Assembly (NCBI GenBank): GCA_020152595.1
Contig: JAIGNY010004520.1
Span: 342,001 to 406,000, forward strand
Direction of reading: 5' to 3'
DNA from: Chiridota heheva
Lineage: Eukaryota > Echinodermata > Holothuroidea > Apodida > Chiridotidae
DNA: 64,000 nt
Below are positions 48,513 through 59,285 of this stretch, piece after piece. The position numbers and the translations under genes were made by a program. The notes under the pieces were generated by a model. That model saw only the letters and a list, made by a program, of their open reading frames with translations. It did not search any database and had not been told where the DNA came from. Within the stretch, counting starts at the first letter, position 1, and the number at the start of each line of letters is the position of its first letter.

Positions 48513-49341
48513 AATATTAGATTGGTCTGAAACTAGACAATTGTCAGCTTCTTCATCAGACTGTGATTTATTTTGACCACTTGCAGATTTTTGAATATCT
48601 TTAATGAAGTGAGCGTTAACGGATACCTTCTTGTGATAACACATTCAGAAGAAAGATTGCCTGCTGACGTGAACATTGTGATATATTATTCTGCTTTTCA
48701 TGCTCGTCACATTAATTTGTAATCTTTCAATATCTTTGACTTAAGATATATTCGTGTCAATACAAAGTGACACTTTAAAAACACACATTTTTCTTGATGG
48801 TTATATGTTGTTAGTTAGTTGGATTGATTAAAAGCAAAGGATGATGAATGAGGAATTGAATGACGTCATCAGGATGTACCAAGAGTGATTTATATCAAAA
48901 GGAACTGAATTCAGGTTTAGCTGTCAGTGTAACTTGTCAAATGTCTGTAAAAGTTGTTGAAGCTTATAATTGTGTTCATTCATTTGTCTGTGATCCAAAT
49001 AGGGATTACCTTAAGTGTTTTAGCAAAAAATAAATAGTGTTAAAAAAAGGGATTTTAGGATTAATTAACTATTTCCTGGATCAGCAAAGAAAATAGTCTG
49101 AAAGGAATCTTAGAAAAATGAAATTTGATAGGGAAGTTATTAATCCTTCCCTCATGCAGGTATTGACATGTTCTGGTCTTTTGGACCAAATGTGGCTCCT
49201 TGATGGCCTCTTTTCTGCAATCTATAGTTAGTAATAATCATGGAGTTGCTTTTTTGTGGTCATCTATATTGGCGCCCACCTTGAAGAAAGCACTTACTGC
49301 CACTTTGATTATTGTAGATCCATTGGAGGAAGCAGACAAAG

Positions 49342-49880
49342 GGGTGGATGGTGGGTTAAGTGTGGGTGGTGGGTGAAGTGTGGGTGGTGGGTGAAGTGTG
49401 GGTGGTGGGTGAAGTGTGGGTGGTGGTGGGTGAAGTGTGGGAGGTGGGTGAAGTGTGGGTGGTGGGTGGTGGGTGAAGTGTGGGTGGTGGGTGAAGTGTG
49501 GGTGGTGGGTGAAGTGTGGGTGGTGGGTGAAGTGTGGGTGGTGGGTGTGTGGGTGGTGGGTGAAGTGTGGGTGGTGGGTGAAGTGTGGGTGGTGGGTGAA
49601 GTGTGGGTGGTGGGTGAAGTGTGGGTGGTGGGTGAAGTGTGGGTGGTGGGTGAAGTGTGGGTGGTGGGTGAAGTGTGGGTGGTGGGTGAAGTGTGGGTGG
49701 TGGGTGAAGTGTGGGTGGTGGGTGAAGTGTGGGTGGTGGGTGAAGGGTGGGTGGTGGGGAAGGGTGGGTGGTGGGAAGGGTGGGTGGGGGAAGGGTGGGT
49801 GAGGGGGAAGGGTGGGTGGCGGGGAAGGGTAGGTGGTGGGGAAGGGTAGGCAGTGGGGGAAGGGTAGGCAGTGGGGGAAG
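49342..49880. repeat. G-rich minisatellite, 18-bp unit, G-quadruplex-capable
   Basis: About 28 copies of GGGTGGTGGGTGAAGTGT, ending in a GGGAAGGGTGGGTGG variant zone. Dense GGG runs with 3-8-base loops on the plus (sense) strand fit the G4 pattern. Long ORFs on both strands (up to 259 codons on minus) are array by-products. It lies in intron 1. Confidence 0.95.
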
Positions 49881-50613
49881 GGTATTTACCCTTGTTAAAT
49901 CTTCTAGTAATACCACTGCCAGAAGCCTTTAAAGGAAGGTTTGTGTAAAATTCAAATACTGTTCCATTCATTAGCCATATTACTTGCACGCTAATATGGT
50001 TTTTGCCGTTTACATTATTGGAAGAATGCTCTTTGTAAAAAAAAACAATGTTCTTGCATGACTGGAAGAGGTATTTTACCACATACACAAGATTAGGTCA
50101 GTATCAACCATATGAAAATATCTTCTAAAAAATGATTTCAACCATTAGATAACAACCCAGGAAATCCTTAATGAAGTGGAACAAGATCATTGCAACATAA
50201 TGTTATGTCAGGATTCTTGTGTACATTTCCCCTCTGTGTGTTCTATTAGCCATGACTGGTGTGTCATGTACCCTGGGAGGAGGTAGTGACATTAAATACA
50301 CATTAATAACACTTTTCCAGATGTTGAGTGTTAGTTTTTTGCAAAAGAAGTATATTCAAGCTCCATAGCCTGTTTTAGATAATCAGAAGCTCCACATACT
50401 TCATAAAATTAACATAAATTCTGTAAAGCAATTGAGTGAGGTAGAAAATGTTCAACTTTGATCACCGACCAGTAGTATGGAATATATGTCAGTAAACCTA
50501 TCCATGTCATGTTAGTATAGTACAGGTATATATCAATGACCCACCTATGCATCATGTTAGTATGGTACTGGTATATGTCAATGACCTACTCAGGTGTCAT
50601 ATAGGCCTTGGAA

Positions 50614-50990
50614 CAGACCCCCAGCTTGATTTAAAAAGGGGGAGGGTGCTAAACTTGTTGAGGGGCACAGTAATGCATGCGTGAAGCACTGTGTCTTTTC
50701 GGCGTGGAGTCCAGGGGTCCCCTTATGGGTCGAGCCCCTGGGGAAGAAGCTCTGGGATTTTAGTTATAATCATACCTCAGAATGAAATTATTCTGATTGA
50801 TAAGGACCAGTCATTAGTCAAACAGGACAATTGCTTACTATGCTATCATTCTGTGTGCTGTATTCATCTAAGATATTTCATTTATGAAATTAATTAAGAT
50901 TATTAAGTTAAAAAATAAATCTAAAAAAAAAGATGTTTTTTACATTTTTTTCTGATAAGGGGCAGGGCAAAACTAGGGGTCTGTTGGAAG
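50614..50990 (+). mobile_element. Dispersed element H, copy 3
   Basis: Begins CAGACCCCCAGCTTGATTTA and contains GAAGCACTGTGTCTTTTCGG (shared with copy 1) and GAAGAAGCTCTGGGATTTTA (shared with copy 2). It is the most complete of the three and lies in intron 1. Confidence 0.82.
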
Positions 50991-51315
50991 CAAAGTCTTT
51001 GTATTTGGAAGTGAACAATTTGAACCCTGTTCAAGCAATCCTAAACAGCATAACAAGGGTAGTGATACCAGATGGAAATAGTGACCATATTTTAAAATCT
51101 ATTGTAAATCATTTTAATAACAAAATATCAAATTAAGTTTCACATTGACCATTTAACTACCTTTTGAATTTCTTATGGAATAAAGGCCATTTTATAAAAT
51201 GTAAATGCATTGTTTACTGTTTTTTCTTAGGGAAAGTATAAATATGAAATAAGTATGAATAAGAAATAAGTATGAATATGAAATAATAATTAACCATATA
51301 CTTTGACAGGAAAAC

Positions 51316-51512
51316 TTGATCTCCTCCTCTCCCTGCCCCTCTTCTTTGCTTTCTCCTGTTCCACCTTCTGTTTTTCCCTCCTTTTTTTCTTTCCCTCCTC
51401 TCTTTTCCCATCCTCCTTTCTTTTCCCATCCTCCTTTCTACCTTCCTTTACCCCTTTCTTTCTCTCTTCTATCTTCCCCTTTTCTTCCCTATCCTCTCCT
51501 TCAATTCTTCAT
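51316..51512. repeat. Polypyrimidine tract
   Basis: Nearly 200 bases of C and T on the plus strand with few purines, including repeats of TTTCTTTTCCCATCCTCC. It could form a triplex (H-DNA). It lies in intron 1. Confidence 0.88.
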
Positions 51513-51758
51513 GAAACACTAGGGAATGAAAACTAACATGCAGAGAGATGTTCAGTACATTGTGTTGTTGAATCAATCATGACTTAAGGGAGACACAACC
51601 TTTGACCTTCATTTCCATCTTAATTATTTCAGCGTATTGTGAAGTTACTCATGCATGAAAGAAGAATGAGTCTGGGCCATCCTGCAGGAAAATGATAAAG
51701 CCTGATTAAGAATGCAGCGACAACGCTGAATTGTTTTGCCAGATTTTAGTGATGTAGT

Positions 51759-52303
51759 TCAAGGAATATTCCCATTGAATTTCATTTTGATGTATTTGAT
51801 AATGAAAAATTTAAGAAACAGATTGGTAAAAAAAAAACATGTTGATATCTCATTCCTAAAAGAAGTCATTGAACTTTAAAGATTTTTCTTGCCCGCATAA
51901 AAATGACCTTTGTACTGAGTTTAAGTCTATTTCTTTAAAAATTAATCATTAATTTTCATTATTCATATATAAGTTACAAGAACAGATTGAAAAACATCGT
52001 TTTATTCTTCTACACTATTCTTAAAAAAATTGAAAAAAAAAAAAAAAAATCCCAATTATTTAGAAAATATGAAAGTGATTTTTAAAGAAATACATAAAGA
52101 ATAGTACTAAAGTGCTGTGATGACATCATAATGATGACTTAGACTCAGATCAACAATCTTTTTCATGCAGACAGGAAAAATCTTTAAAATTCAATAACAT
52201 TTTGTAGGAGTAAGATATTAACTTGGTTTTTTCACCAATCTGTTTCTTTTATTTTCCTCTATCAAACATATTAAAATAAAATTCTTGAGGAATATTCCTT
52301 TAA
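51759..52303. mobile_element. MITE family E, copy 3
   Basis: Left end TTCAAGGAATATTCCCATTG; right end TTGAGGAATATTCCTTTAAC. Inner arms pair: CAGATTGGTAAAAAAA on the left against TTTTTTCACCAATCTG on the right. It contains a long A-run (52030-52049) and lies in intron 1. Confidence 0.82.
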
Positions 52304-53171
52304 CAAGACTTCTGATAACTCTCTATCACCAGAATTCCCTCACAATTTTAATAGCAGTTGATTTCCTTTAAAAGAATGTTTTAGAAAATTGGTTGAGAAA
52401 GTATTGTTCTTTACAGATGTTTTTTTTATACTAGAAATATTTGTGTGATAATAGTTTGCAAGAGCATGGATAGCTTTATCTGCTCCAGTAGCAAGTTATC
52501 CAGTTGCTTAAATTGTTTAGGATCAGTCTTTCATGTACCTGAATTTTGTCTCCTTCTAAAACTAACATGCTGCCCTTGTATCTGTATAATTTTAGGGGCC
52601 CATTTTGTGCCCCTATTATTTGAGGGGCTCAAATAACTCTTAAATGAGGCAATAACTGACAATAATTTTGAAGTTTGGGCCCTATTTTTGGTGTTTGCTT
52701 GTTGATGGAATTATGCTGAATTGAGAAGTCAGCAGCTTATGCCATTGTTTAAGATAAGAATGTCCTGTTTCAGTCAATGTTCAACCCGATTTTGCAATAT
52801 TTCAATCTTAAAAAGCAGCACACTTGAAAAAATGTTTAATTTAACCCTTCAAAAGCTTACACTTTCTATATTCGCTCACAAGGTTTGATCAGCGAATAGA
52901 GATAATATTGTCACAAGGTTTGGCCAGCGAATACAGACAATATTGACAAATTATGATATTTTATAAATAAAGAAGGAAGTTGTTAGTGGTTATAATATTT
53001 ATGCTGCATTGGCCCATATCAAATATTTGACAAGGGTTAAAGTAATATACTAAAATGATGTCAGAAGAAATCAGGCTGATATTTATTGTAGAAATATATC
53101 TTATGTCTTAAAAAGTAAATGAGTTGAACACACAACAAATCATGATAGTACAAATGATATTTATTGACATA

Positions 53172-53262
53172 ACATCGACAACCAAGTCAATGTCCACGGC
53201 CTTTGATAACCAGTTGTGGTTTTCTACCCACCCCAGGATTGAATCTTATGATCTACAAAAAG
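53172..53262 (-). mobile_element. SINE S1-type fragment
   Basis: The minus strand reads AACTGGTTATCAAAGGCCGT and GGACATTGACTTGGTTGTCG, the same as the body of SINE S1. The tRNA-like head is decayed (AAGATTCAATCCTGG). It lies about 320 bases before the first Ig exon. Confidence 0.82.
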
Positions 53263-53586
53263 ATAATTTCATACAATTTTTGCCTGTTTTTTATGGTGTA
53301 GTCAATGGGAAGCAGGATTCCTGAAGTATTGAAGTTTTCTAAATCCCCATCCCCCTTCCCCCTCCACCAAACAAAAAATAAATCAATAAAATCAACAGGA
53401 AATTAACAATTGTGGTGCCAACACTGGTGGGAAGGGGGTATTTAGCTTCTGTCTCTTTCAGTGCAAAAGTTACCATATTTCAAATTCTCACTTAAAATAT
53501 GCCACACTTTGATTGAAATTGATATTTTAACCATTTTGAACAAATTGGAAAGAATTGATTGTAAGTTTTTCTTTTTTCTTTTCCAG

Positions 53587-53758
53587 GTAAACCGCCAGAG
53601 GTAAAGAAACATCTAAGACCCAGAAAATTGCAAGAGAATGATGAGCTTTTATTAAAATGTGTTTTCACCGGCATTCCTGTTCCGAAAGTATTTTGGACAA
53701 AAGATAGTCAAAGAATAGAACACAATAGCATTAACGGTCTTAGAATAAAAAGTAACAA
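53587..53758 (+). CDS. Ig-domain exon, N-terminal half (I-set, neuregulin-like)
   Basis: The acceptor is a long pyrimidine tract ending TTTTCCAG, and the donor is AA|GTAAGT. The 172-bp exon enters in phase 1 and leaves in phase 2, and is open throughout. It encodes residues 25-81 of the inferred product. Visible strands include KPPEVKKHLRP (strand A), ENDELLLKCVF (strand B with Cys49) and VPKVFWTKD (strand C with Trp61), then NGLRIKSN at the junction. These are hallmarks of an I-set Ig fold. The neuregulin Ig domain has a similar PPKLKK start, a Cys/Trp core and an intron at the same place, just before the E strand. From memory, vertebrate NRG1 uses exons of 178 and 122 bp with the same 1-2-1 phases. 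FGFR Ig2 and FGFRL1 Ig1 also resemble it in residues, for example WTKD in FGFRL1. Exon status is nearly certain; the family is uncertain. Confidence 0.78.
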
Positions 53759-54481
53759 GTAAGTTATAATGATTGATTGGAATTTTTGTTATTTTCATGT
53801 TTTTTTTTCACAGAAATTATAGATCAATTGAAGTTAATGTTGGCTCTTTTCATTTGCAGACTTGATTGTGAATGCTATCCAATACCTGGAAAGTATCCTT
53901 GTTTTTTTGATCAACACAAAACTGACCATCATCTCACATGGTGTAGTGCCCCAGCTGTTCAAAAGCAGCTGGCAATTTCAAAATAAAAGAAATGTTTTGA
54001 TTTGGTAAAAGGCATAAATTGCAAAATTGATGTGGAAATATCATATGAAACCAATCTTTATCAGCGATATTCATTAATGTTTTTGCTTTGATGATGCTAG
54101 TTCAGCAATTTACAGGCACTTCAAATGATCTCATTTATATTTCTTCAACTGTTTTGACATTTAGAAAGACATGCTTGCTGCTGTTGTTACATCGTATGTA
54201 TTTATAATTGTTTAGAATTGAAGGCCAATCATCATCTAGCTATAAAGGTGGAGATAATGGTATATTTGAAATTGAATTCAAATTTGTAGATGGCTGAAAT
54301 ATAATTGTCCAATAAAGTTTGCATCGCTTAGATAAGAACTGATACTGATTCTTATCGAATTGATAAACAAGATTCTAAGGATCGAATTCAAAAATATATG
54401 AAGGGATAACTGAAGTGCTTGGTAATTGGTCACTTGTTAATGAGATTTGTACTTTGTGTACATAATTTTCTTTTTTAAACT

Positions 54482-55058
54482 TAGTTCAGTGGTTAAGCAA
54501 GTCTTATCTTATATGAAAGAGGACTTTAAGAGAGACAAAATGGTGAAGAAAGCATTCAAAATTTTATTGCATTAAGGAGATATTTAGGCTTAAAGCTGTC
54601 TCATTTGCATAGAAATGACTGGTGTATTAAGTCTACTATGGAAGGTTGGTGCCCTTATTCTCACATTTTTAACAATTGTTAATGTATTTTTAGGAAAATT
54701 GACTTTTTTACTACCTATTATTTTAATTTTCCCTCAAACTTTCTTCATATGATAAATTATAATTACTGTCACTAAATTCTGTTTTGCTATTTTTCTAACA
54801 TATTTAATGGTTTTAAAGCCACAAAATCTCAGGACAAAATATGATACAATACATAAAGACAGAGGAATCTGTTAGGCTTCTACAGTATATCACAACAGCT
54901 GTAGTCTGATTTCAGTCATTTATATACAAATGATACCAAACTTAAATATCTCCTTAACAGAATAAGATTTTAACTGATTTCTTCACCATTTTGTTTCCTT
55001 TGAAGTCCTCTTTCATAGAAGATGGACTTACTTGGCCACTGAACTAATCCTTTAAATG
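54482..55058. mobile_element. MITE family F, copy 1 (complete)
   Basis: Left end TTAGTTCAGTGGTTAAGCAA followed by AAAGAGGACTTTAAG and ACAAAATGGTGAAGAAA. The right end carries the reverse complement (TTCTTCACCATTTTGT, GAAGTCCTCTTTCAT, CACTGAACTAATCC). The inverted arms are about 90 bp. It is non-coding and lies in intron 2. Confidence 0.83.
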
Positions 55059-55674
55059 TGTACACTTGTTTGAACTGAAATTTACACCCCTAACATTGAA
55101 ATCATAGTAGATGTTAAGAGATTGTCATCAATGTTTATCTGCCACCCAATTTTTTTTTTTTTTTGTAGTTTTTTCTAAAATTGTTTAATTATTTTTGAAG
55201 TATTAGGAGATTTGTTTTACAGATGTTAATTACAGTTACCTAACCAGATTTTTATTTAGTCTTCTGTCAAAGATACAACTTTTCTGCACATTCTAACAAA
55301 CTGCAAATTTTGAAAAGAGATGAATCTATGATCACCTCTGTGTGGGGTAGATTTGAATTATTCCAGAAAACTGTGCAAATTTGTGGTTTCATCCATTGAC
55401 CTGCTCTACATTTTGTTGTTAATGTATTTTTTAGCTGGACTATTTGAAGAATAGTAGAGCTATTCTACTACCTCCGGCGTCAGCGTTGGCGTTGGTGTCT
55501 TGTTAAAGTTTTTGTTACTCTTGTCTACTCTTGATGGTGAGGTGTAATGTGCATATTAATTGGGTCATTTGCCTAACAATAGACTTTTGCATAAAATATT
55601 TAACCTGAGATAAAGGGTAGAGGACATGTGTACTGTTCAAATGAGCATGATTTAGGGTTATGTGTGCATACCAA

Positions 55675-56205
55675 TCAGCATGTTGGTTTGGCATGTGGAA
55701 CAGGATGGGTTGGCATGTGAAAACTGTGAGTTGGCATGTTGAACAGGATGGTTGGCATGTGGAACAATGTGGGTTGGCATGTGGAAGAGGGTGGGTCGAC
55801 ATGTGGGACAAGGTGGGTTGGCATGTGGAACAGGATGGGTTGGCATGTGGGACAGGGTGGGTTAGCATATGGAACAGGGTGGGTTGGCATGTGGGACAAG
55901 GTGAGTTGGCATGTGGAACAGGATGGGTTGGCATGTGGAACAAGGTGGGTTAACATGTGCAACAGGGTGGGTCGACATGTGGGACAGTGCGGAATGGCAT
56001 GTGGTGGGATGTCATCTTGATTTCAGTTGTGATGGCATGTGGGTTATGCAAGTGGTGGAATGACATACAGTATTTGGTTTTCAGGTGTGATTGCATGGAG
56101 TATAGACGTGGGATGACATTTGGGACAGGTTGGGATGGAATGTGGGACAGTCTGGAATATGCATTATTAGCGGTGACGGATTCGTATCAATTCCAATGTC
56201 TAGTT
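55675..56205. repeat. Dispersed locus with internal 22-bp minisatellite, copy 2
   Basis: About 14 copies of GTTGGCATGTGGAACAGGAT plus GG, then GGTGGGATGTCATCTTGATT and a flank ending ATTATTAGCGGTGACGGA. It is homologous to 12460-13045 in both array and flank. Confidence 0.82.
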
Positions 56206-58887
56206 TGTCATATGTTAAGCAATATTGTTTCGCATGATTTTGCTTTAATGTTATTGTACATTTTTCATGCTGCTTGACGTCGCTTGACACACATATTTTC
56301 TTAAATTGGAAGTTGTATTACAATCCAGGATGTAGTTCTGGGAATGTGTAGGAGTTGGGAAGGTGCAGGTTTGAAAGGGGTTGAATGACATTCTTTCATT
56401 GACCATTGGCAAGTCAGGGCCTCTCCTTTCTTTGTTATTCATTTGATAGAACTAAAAGAGGTGTTATAGTTATAAAGACTGCTAGATTTTACATGTTTTC
56501 CGAGTTATTGGGTGAGGTAACCTTGAGCTTTTTTTGTCTTAAAATATCTGGGAAATTTTGAAGCTTGTTTAGTGCAACTGAAAATGTAAGTGCATCTTTC
56601 AAAGCTCAAGTAATATGAAATCATCTGCCCCTGCTACCCTATTTCTGTATATACTTCCCTCAATAAGACATTCTCTATACTAGCTTTGAATATTCGAGCA
56701 TACTGGCCTTCTTACAGTTCTCGTTTGTATTCTATGTGACAATGACAATATAAAGGTTAGAGTTTAATTGTTTCTGTTCTTTGGTGAAACTATTCGGGCA
56801 ATATCATGAAGAAGAATTTTCCTGAACCCTTGAACATTTGGAAACTCGCTGAATGCACCATATACATCTGTCAATGTTCGTACTCTAGGACCAAGGGTGG
56901 AAGTGTGAGAAACCAATTCAAATTCAATAATTTCCGCCTGATTGGCTCCCAGTTAAGTGTCTATTGCCCCATGAGCAGGAAATCACTCCATTTGCCAAAT
57001 CTAATTTTGTGAACAATCTATTTTTTAATATTGTTGTAGACTTCAGTTACAAATTTGATGTGTTCATTCTTTGATCATTTGATTGGATCATATGATGGAA
57101 AGTCTGTTACGGCGGTTATTATCATCAGCTGCATTCATTACGAATCTTGTCGCTTCATGGAAAAGATAGGAATTCACATAGAAGGTGGAGTGACACCGTG
57201 GGAAGCAACTGATTTTTGAGAATGGTACATGTGAAATATTCGGTATAACAATGTATTTTTGTTGTTGTATTTAACAGTGAATGCACTCAGCTTTGTGAGT
57301 AAAGTATGATAAAACAATGACATATTCATTAGTCAAACGATTAGCATAACAATCTGCGTATTAATGTCAAAATTATTTATAAGATGTTAAATATGTTGTC
57401 GATATTTAGTATAATTTGATGAAAATCAGGCTTCCATTATTCGCTTTCCTCACAGGGCTGTATAGTAAAGGGAGGAAAGAGATAGCATTAGAAAGGGTTG
57501 AACATTTCAGACACAAGGGTATTAATTTTTGAAGCTCACACTATAACTTTTTGTCTGGCTTAAGCAATATGGTATAAAATGAGTCTTGTAGTAAGTCTAA
57601 AAGCTTCAGAAAATGTTTGAAAGAAGTTTTTTAAACAACTGAAATATTTTCTTAAGGAATATGATATTTCAGAGAACTAGGCTGGGTTAAAATTTTGGAT
57701 CATTTATTTCATTTTAAGTAAAGAATCCCCCATCCAGTGAAGAAACCAAGTCCAATCAGATGCAGTTATTTTAGATATGTTTTTGTTACATAGTTTGCTT
57801 TTATTCCTGGTATAATACCTTTGACTTTTTAACGCTCGGTGTCTGTATATATTTGCACCATGGAAACACAGTTAGTAGATGTAATTATGATCACCATGGA
57901 ATGCTGTACACACTTTTGAAATCAGGTTATGAGATTATGTCACCTTTTAAAGAACTCCAAGAAGAAATGAATACTACAAAATGTTTGCTTTCTGGTGACA
58001 AGGTTATGGCACATTGACATCATGGCATTCCTCAGCACTTTTTGATTTCTTATAAATGTTTCTCCTTAGTAGAAAAATGACTCTTCTGAATTTCTAGTCT
58101 ACAAATTGTAACAACAGTGCTTTAGGTATGTCAAGGGTACATGAAAGGGGGAGGGGTAGGAAGAAGGGGGGTAGGAAGGTAGTTGGATAGTGAGTGTAAG
58201 TAAATGGGGAAGGGAAGGTAGGTGGCATGGAGAGGGAATGAGGATGGAGAAGAATAGAGGTGTTAAAGATGGGAAATCTCTCCATTATTTTACATCAATC
58301 CAATCTTTTTTAACCCTAGGGACATTTACTCTAAACAAGAAAAACTGATTTTGACTAATTAAAACAAATTCTTGATCTCACTTATATCTCATAACAATAA
58401 TTGATATATTTCCCTACTTTGTTAGTTAAAATGAAAAAGATACTAATTTGGTCAAAGCAAAGATGCCAGTTTTATCACATGCTGTATGCTGCAATAAACC
58501 TATGCTGTCAACACTAAATAAATCTCACCAGCCTCTTTTAACTAACATCACTTAATTGATGGCTAGAAACTTTTTGGAAATAGAGGGCGTAGTTTCAGAT
58601 TTTGTTGTGTCATATCCACACCAAAAAAATCCTTACTGTTGTGTGATTTTATTTCTTTGCAGTATATTGAGAGCTAAAATTTTATTGGAAAAGTAGTAAT
58701 TCAAGTATACTGTTTGTATGTAATCCTGTCAACTTGGTATGGCTAGTATGTATGCAATGCAGAAAGAGGTATTTATTGGCTCGTTTAAGGAAAAGGTGAT
58801 GTAATTTAATTGCTTTTAGAATTCTTTCAAGTTTTATTGGTGAAATTGTTACTATTTTTCGTTCTCTTTTGGTTGTTTTTATTGCAG
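56206..58887. other. Remainder of intron 2; no further exon seen
   Basis: Plain AT-rich sequence. A purine-rich, G-rich stretch lies at 58140-58260 (GGGGGAGGGGTAGGAAG). Confidence 0.5.
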
Positions 58888-59000
58888 AAGACAGAGTCGG
58901 TTAAGAATAAAATCAGTAAAAAAATCATTACATGAGGGAACATACACATGTCTTGTAGATAATACAGTGGACCCACCAGTCAATACTAGCAGTACTTTAG
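58888..59000 (+). CDS. Ig-domain exon, C-terminal half (I-set, neuregulin-like)
   Basis: The acceptor follows TTTTTATTGCAG and the donor is G|GTAAGT. The 113-bp exon takes over phase 2 from the previous exon and leaves in phase 1, the usual border phase of extracellular domain modules. It encodes SRLRIKSVKKSLHEGTYTC and then LVDN: the E strand, the F strand with the second core cysteine (Cys103, 54 residues after Cys49), and Gly99 and Tyr101 of the tyrosine-corner motif. The usual Asp of the DxGxYxC motif is His here. VNTSSTL follows and holds an N-T-S glycosylation sequon. No EGF-like, transmembrane or kinase exon was found between 59001 and 64000, so the rest of the gene must lie beyond the window. 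If this is a neuregulin relative, a spacer and an EGF module should follow. Confidence 0.77.
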
Positions 59001-59151
59001 GTAAGTACACATTGGTTTTGGTATGGTATACTAGTGAAAAGTAAAATTAGGAAGGAACTTGACGTCATCAGAATTTTTCTTAATTATTCTCTGACAGTTA
59101 CAGGATTTTCAAATTTGTCATTGTATAAAGTGGATGTCACATATTCTTCAC

Positions 59152-59285
59152 TTAAGGCAAGTTATCATCATCAAAGTGGAGATAATTCATGTGTTTTAAT
59201 TGGTTGAAATGCAATGGTTCAATTAGCACTATTACTGATCTGCCAATCAATGAGTATTTTGAAATAAGATATTTATGCCACCACA
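59152..59285 (+). mobile_element. MITE family G, copy 3
   Basis: Contains CTTAAGGCAAGTTATCATC, GTGTTTTAATTGGTTGAAAT and CTGATCTGCCAATCAATGAG, aligning with copies 1 and 2. It lies 150 bp after the second Ig exon. The right end is decayed. Confidence 0.62.

Larger units (their letters stand above)
47695..53586 (+). other. Intron 1 of the Ig-domain gene (inferred)
   Basis: This 5.9-kb span lies between the signal-peptide exon and the first Ig exon. It holds MITEs E2 and E3, an 18-bp G-rich minisatellite, dispersed element H3, a polypyrimidine tract and a SINE fragment, each listed separately. I see no further exon in it. Confidence 0.45.
53759..58887 (+). other. Intron 2, splitting the Ig domain
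   Basis: The intron is 5,129 bp and starts GTAAGT and ends TTGCAG. It contains MITE F1 (54482-55058) and a dispersed locus with a 22-bp array (55675-56205). A second acceptor-like TTCATTTGCAG near 53869 is not followed by a phase-compatible exon. Confidence 0.7.

Noticed and set aside
49309..50088. 259-codon minus-strand ORF (Pro/Thr/His-rich)
   Set aside because: It is the antisense of the 18-bp G-rich array; openness follows from a stop-free unit that is a multiple of three.
53861..53986. Extra exon after the first Ig exon, behind TTCATTTGCAG
   Set aside because: The direct junction 53758|58888 already completes the Ig fold in phase. An exon here would break the E strand and has only a weak donor.
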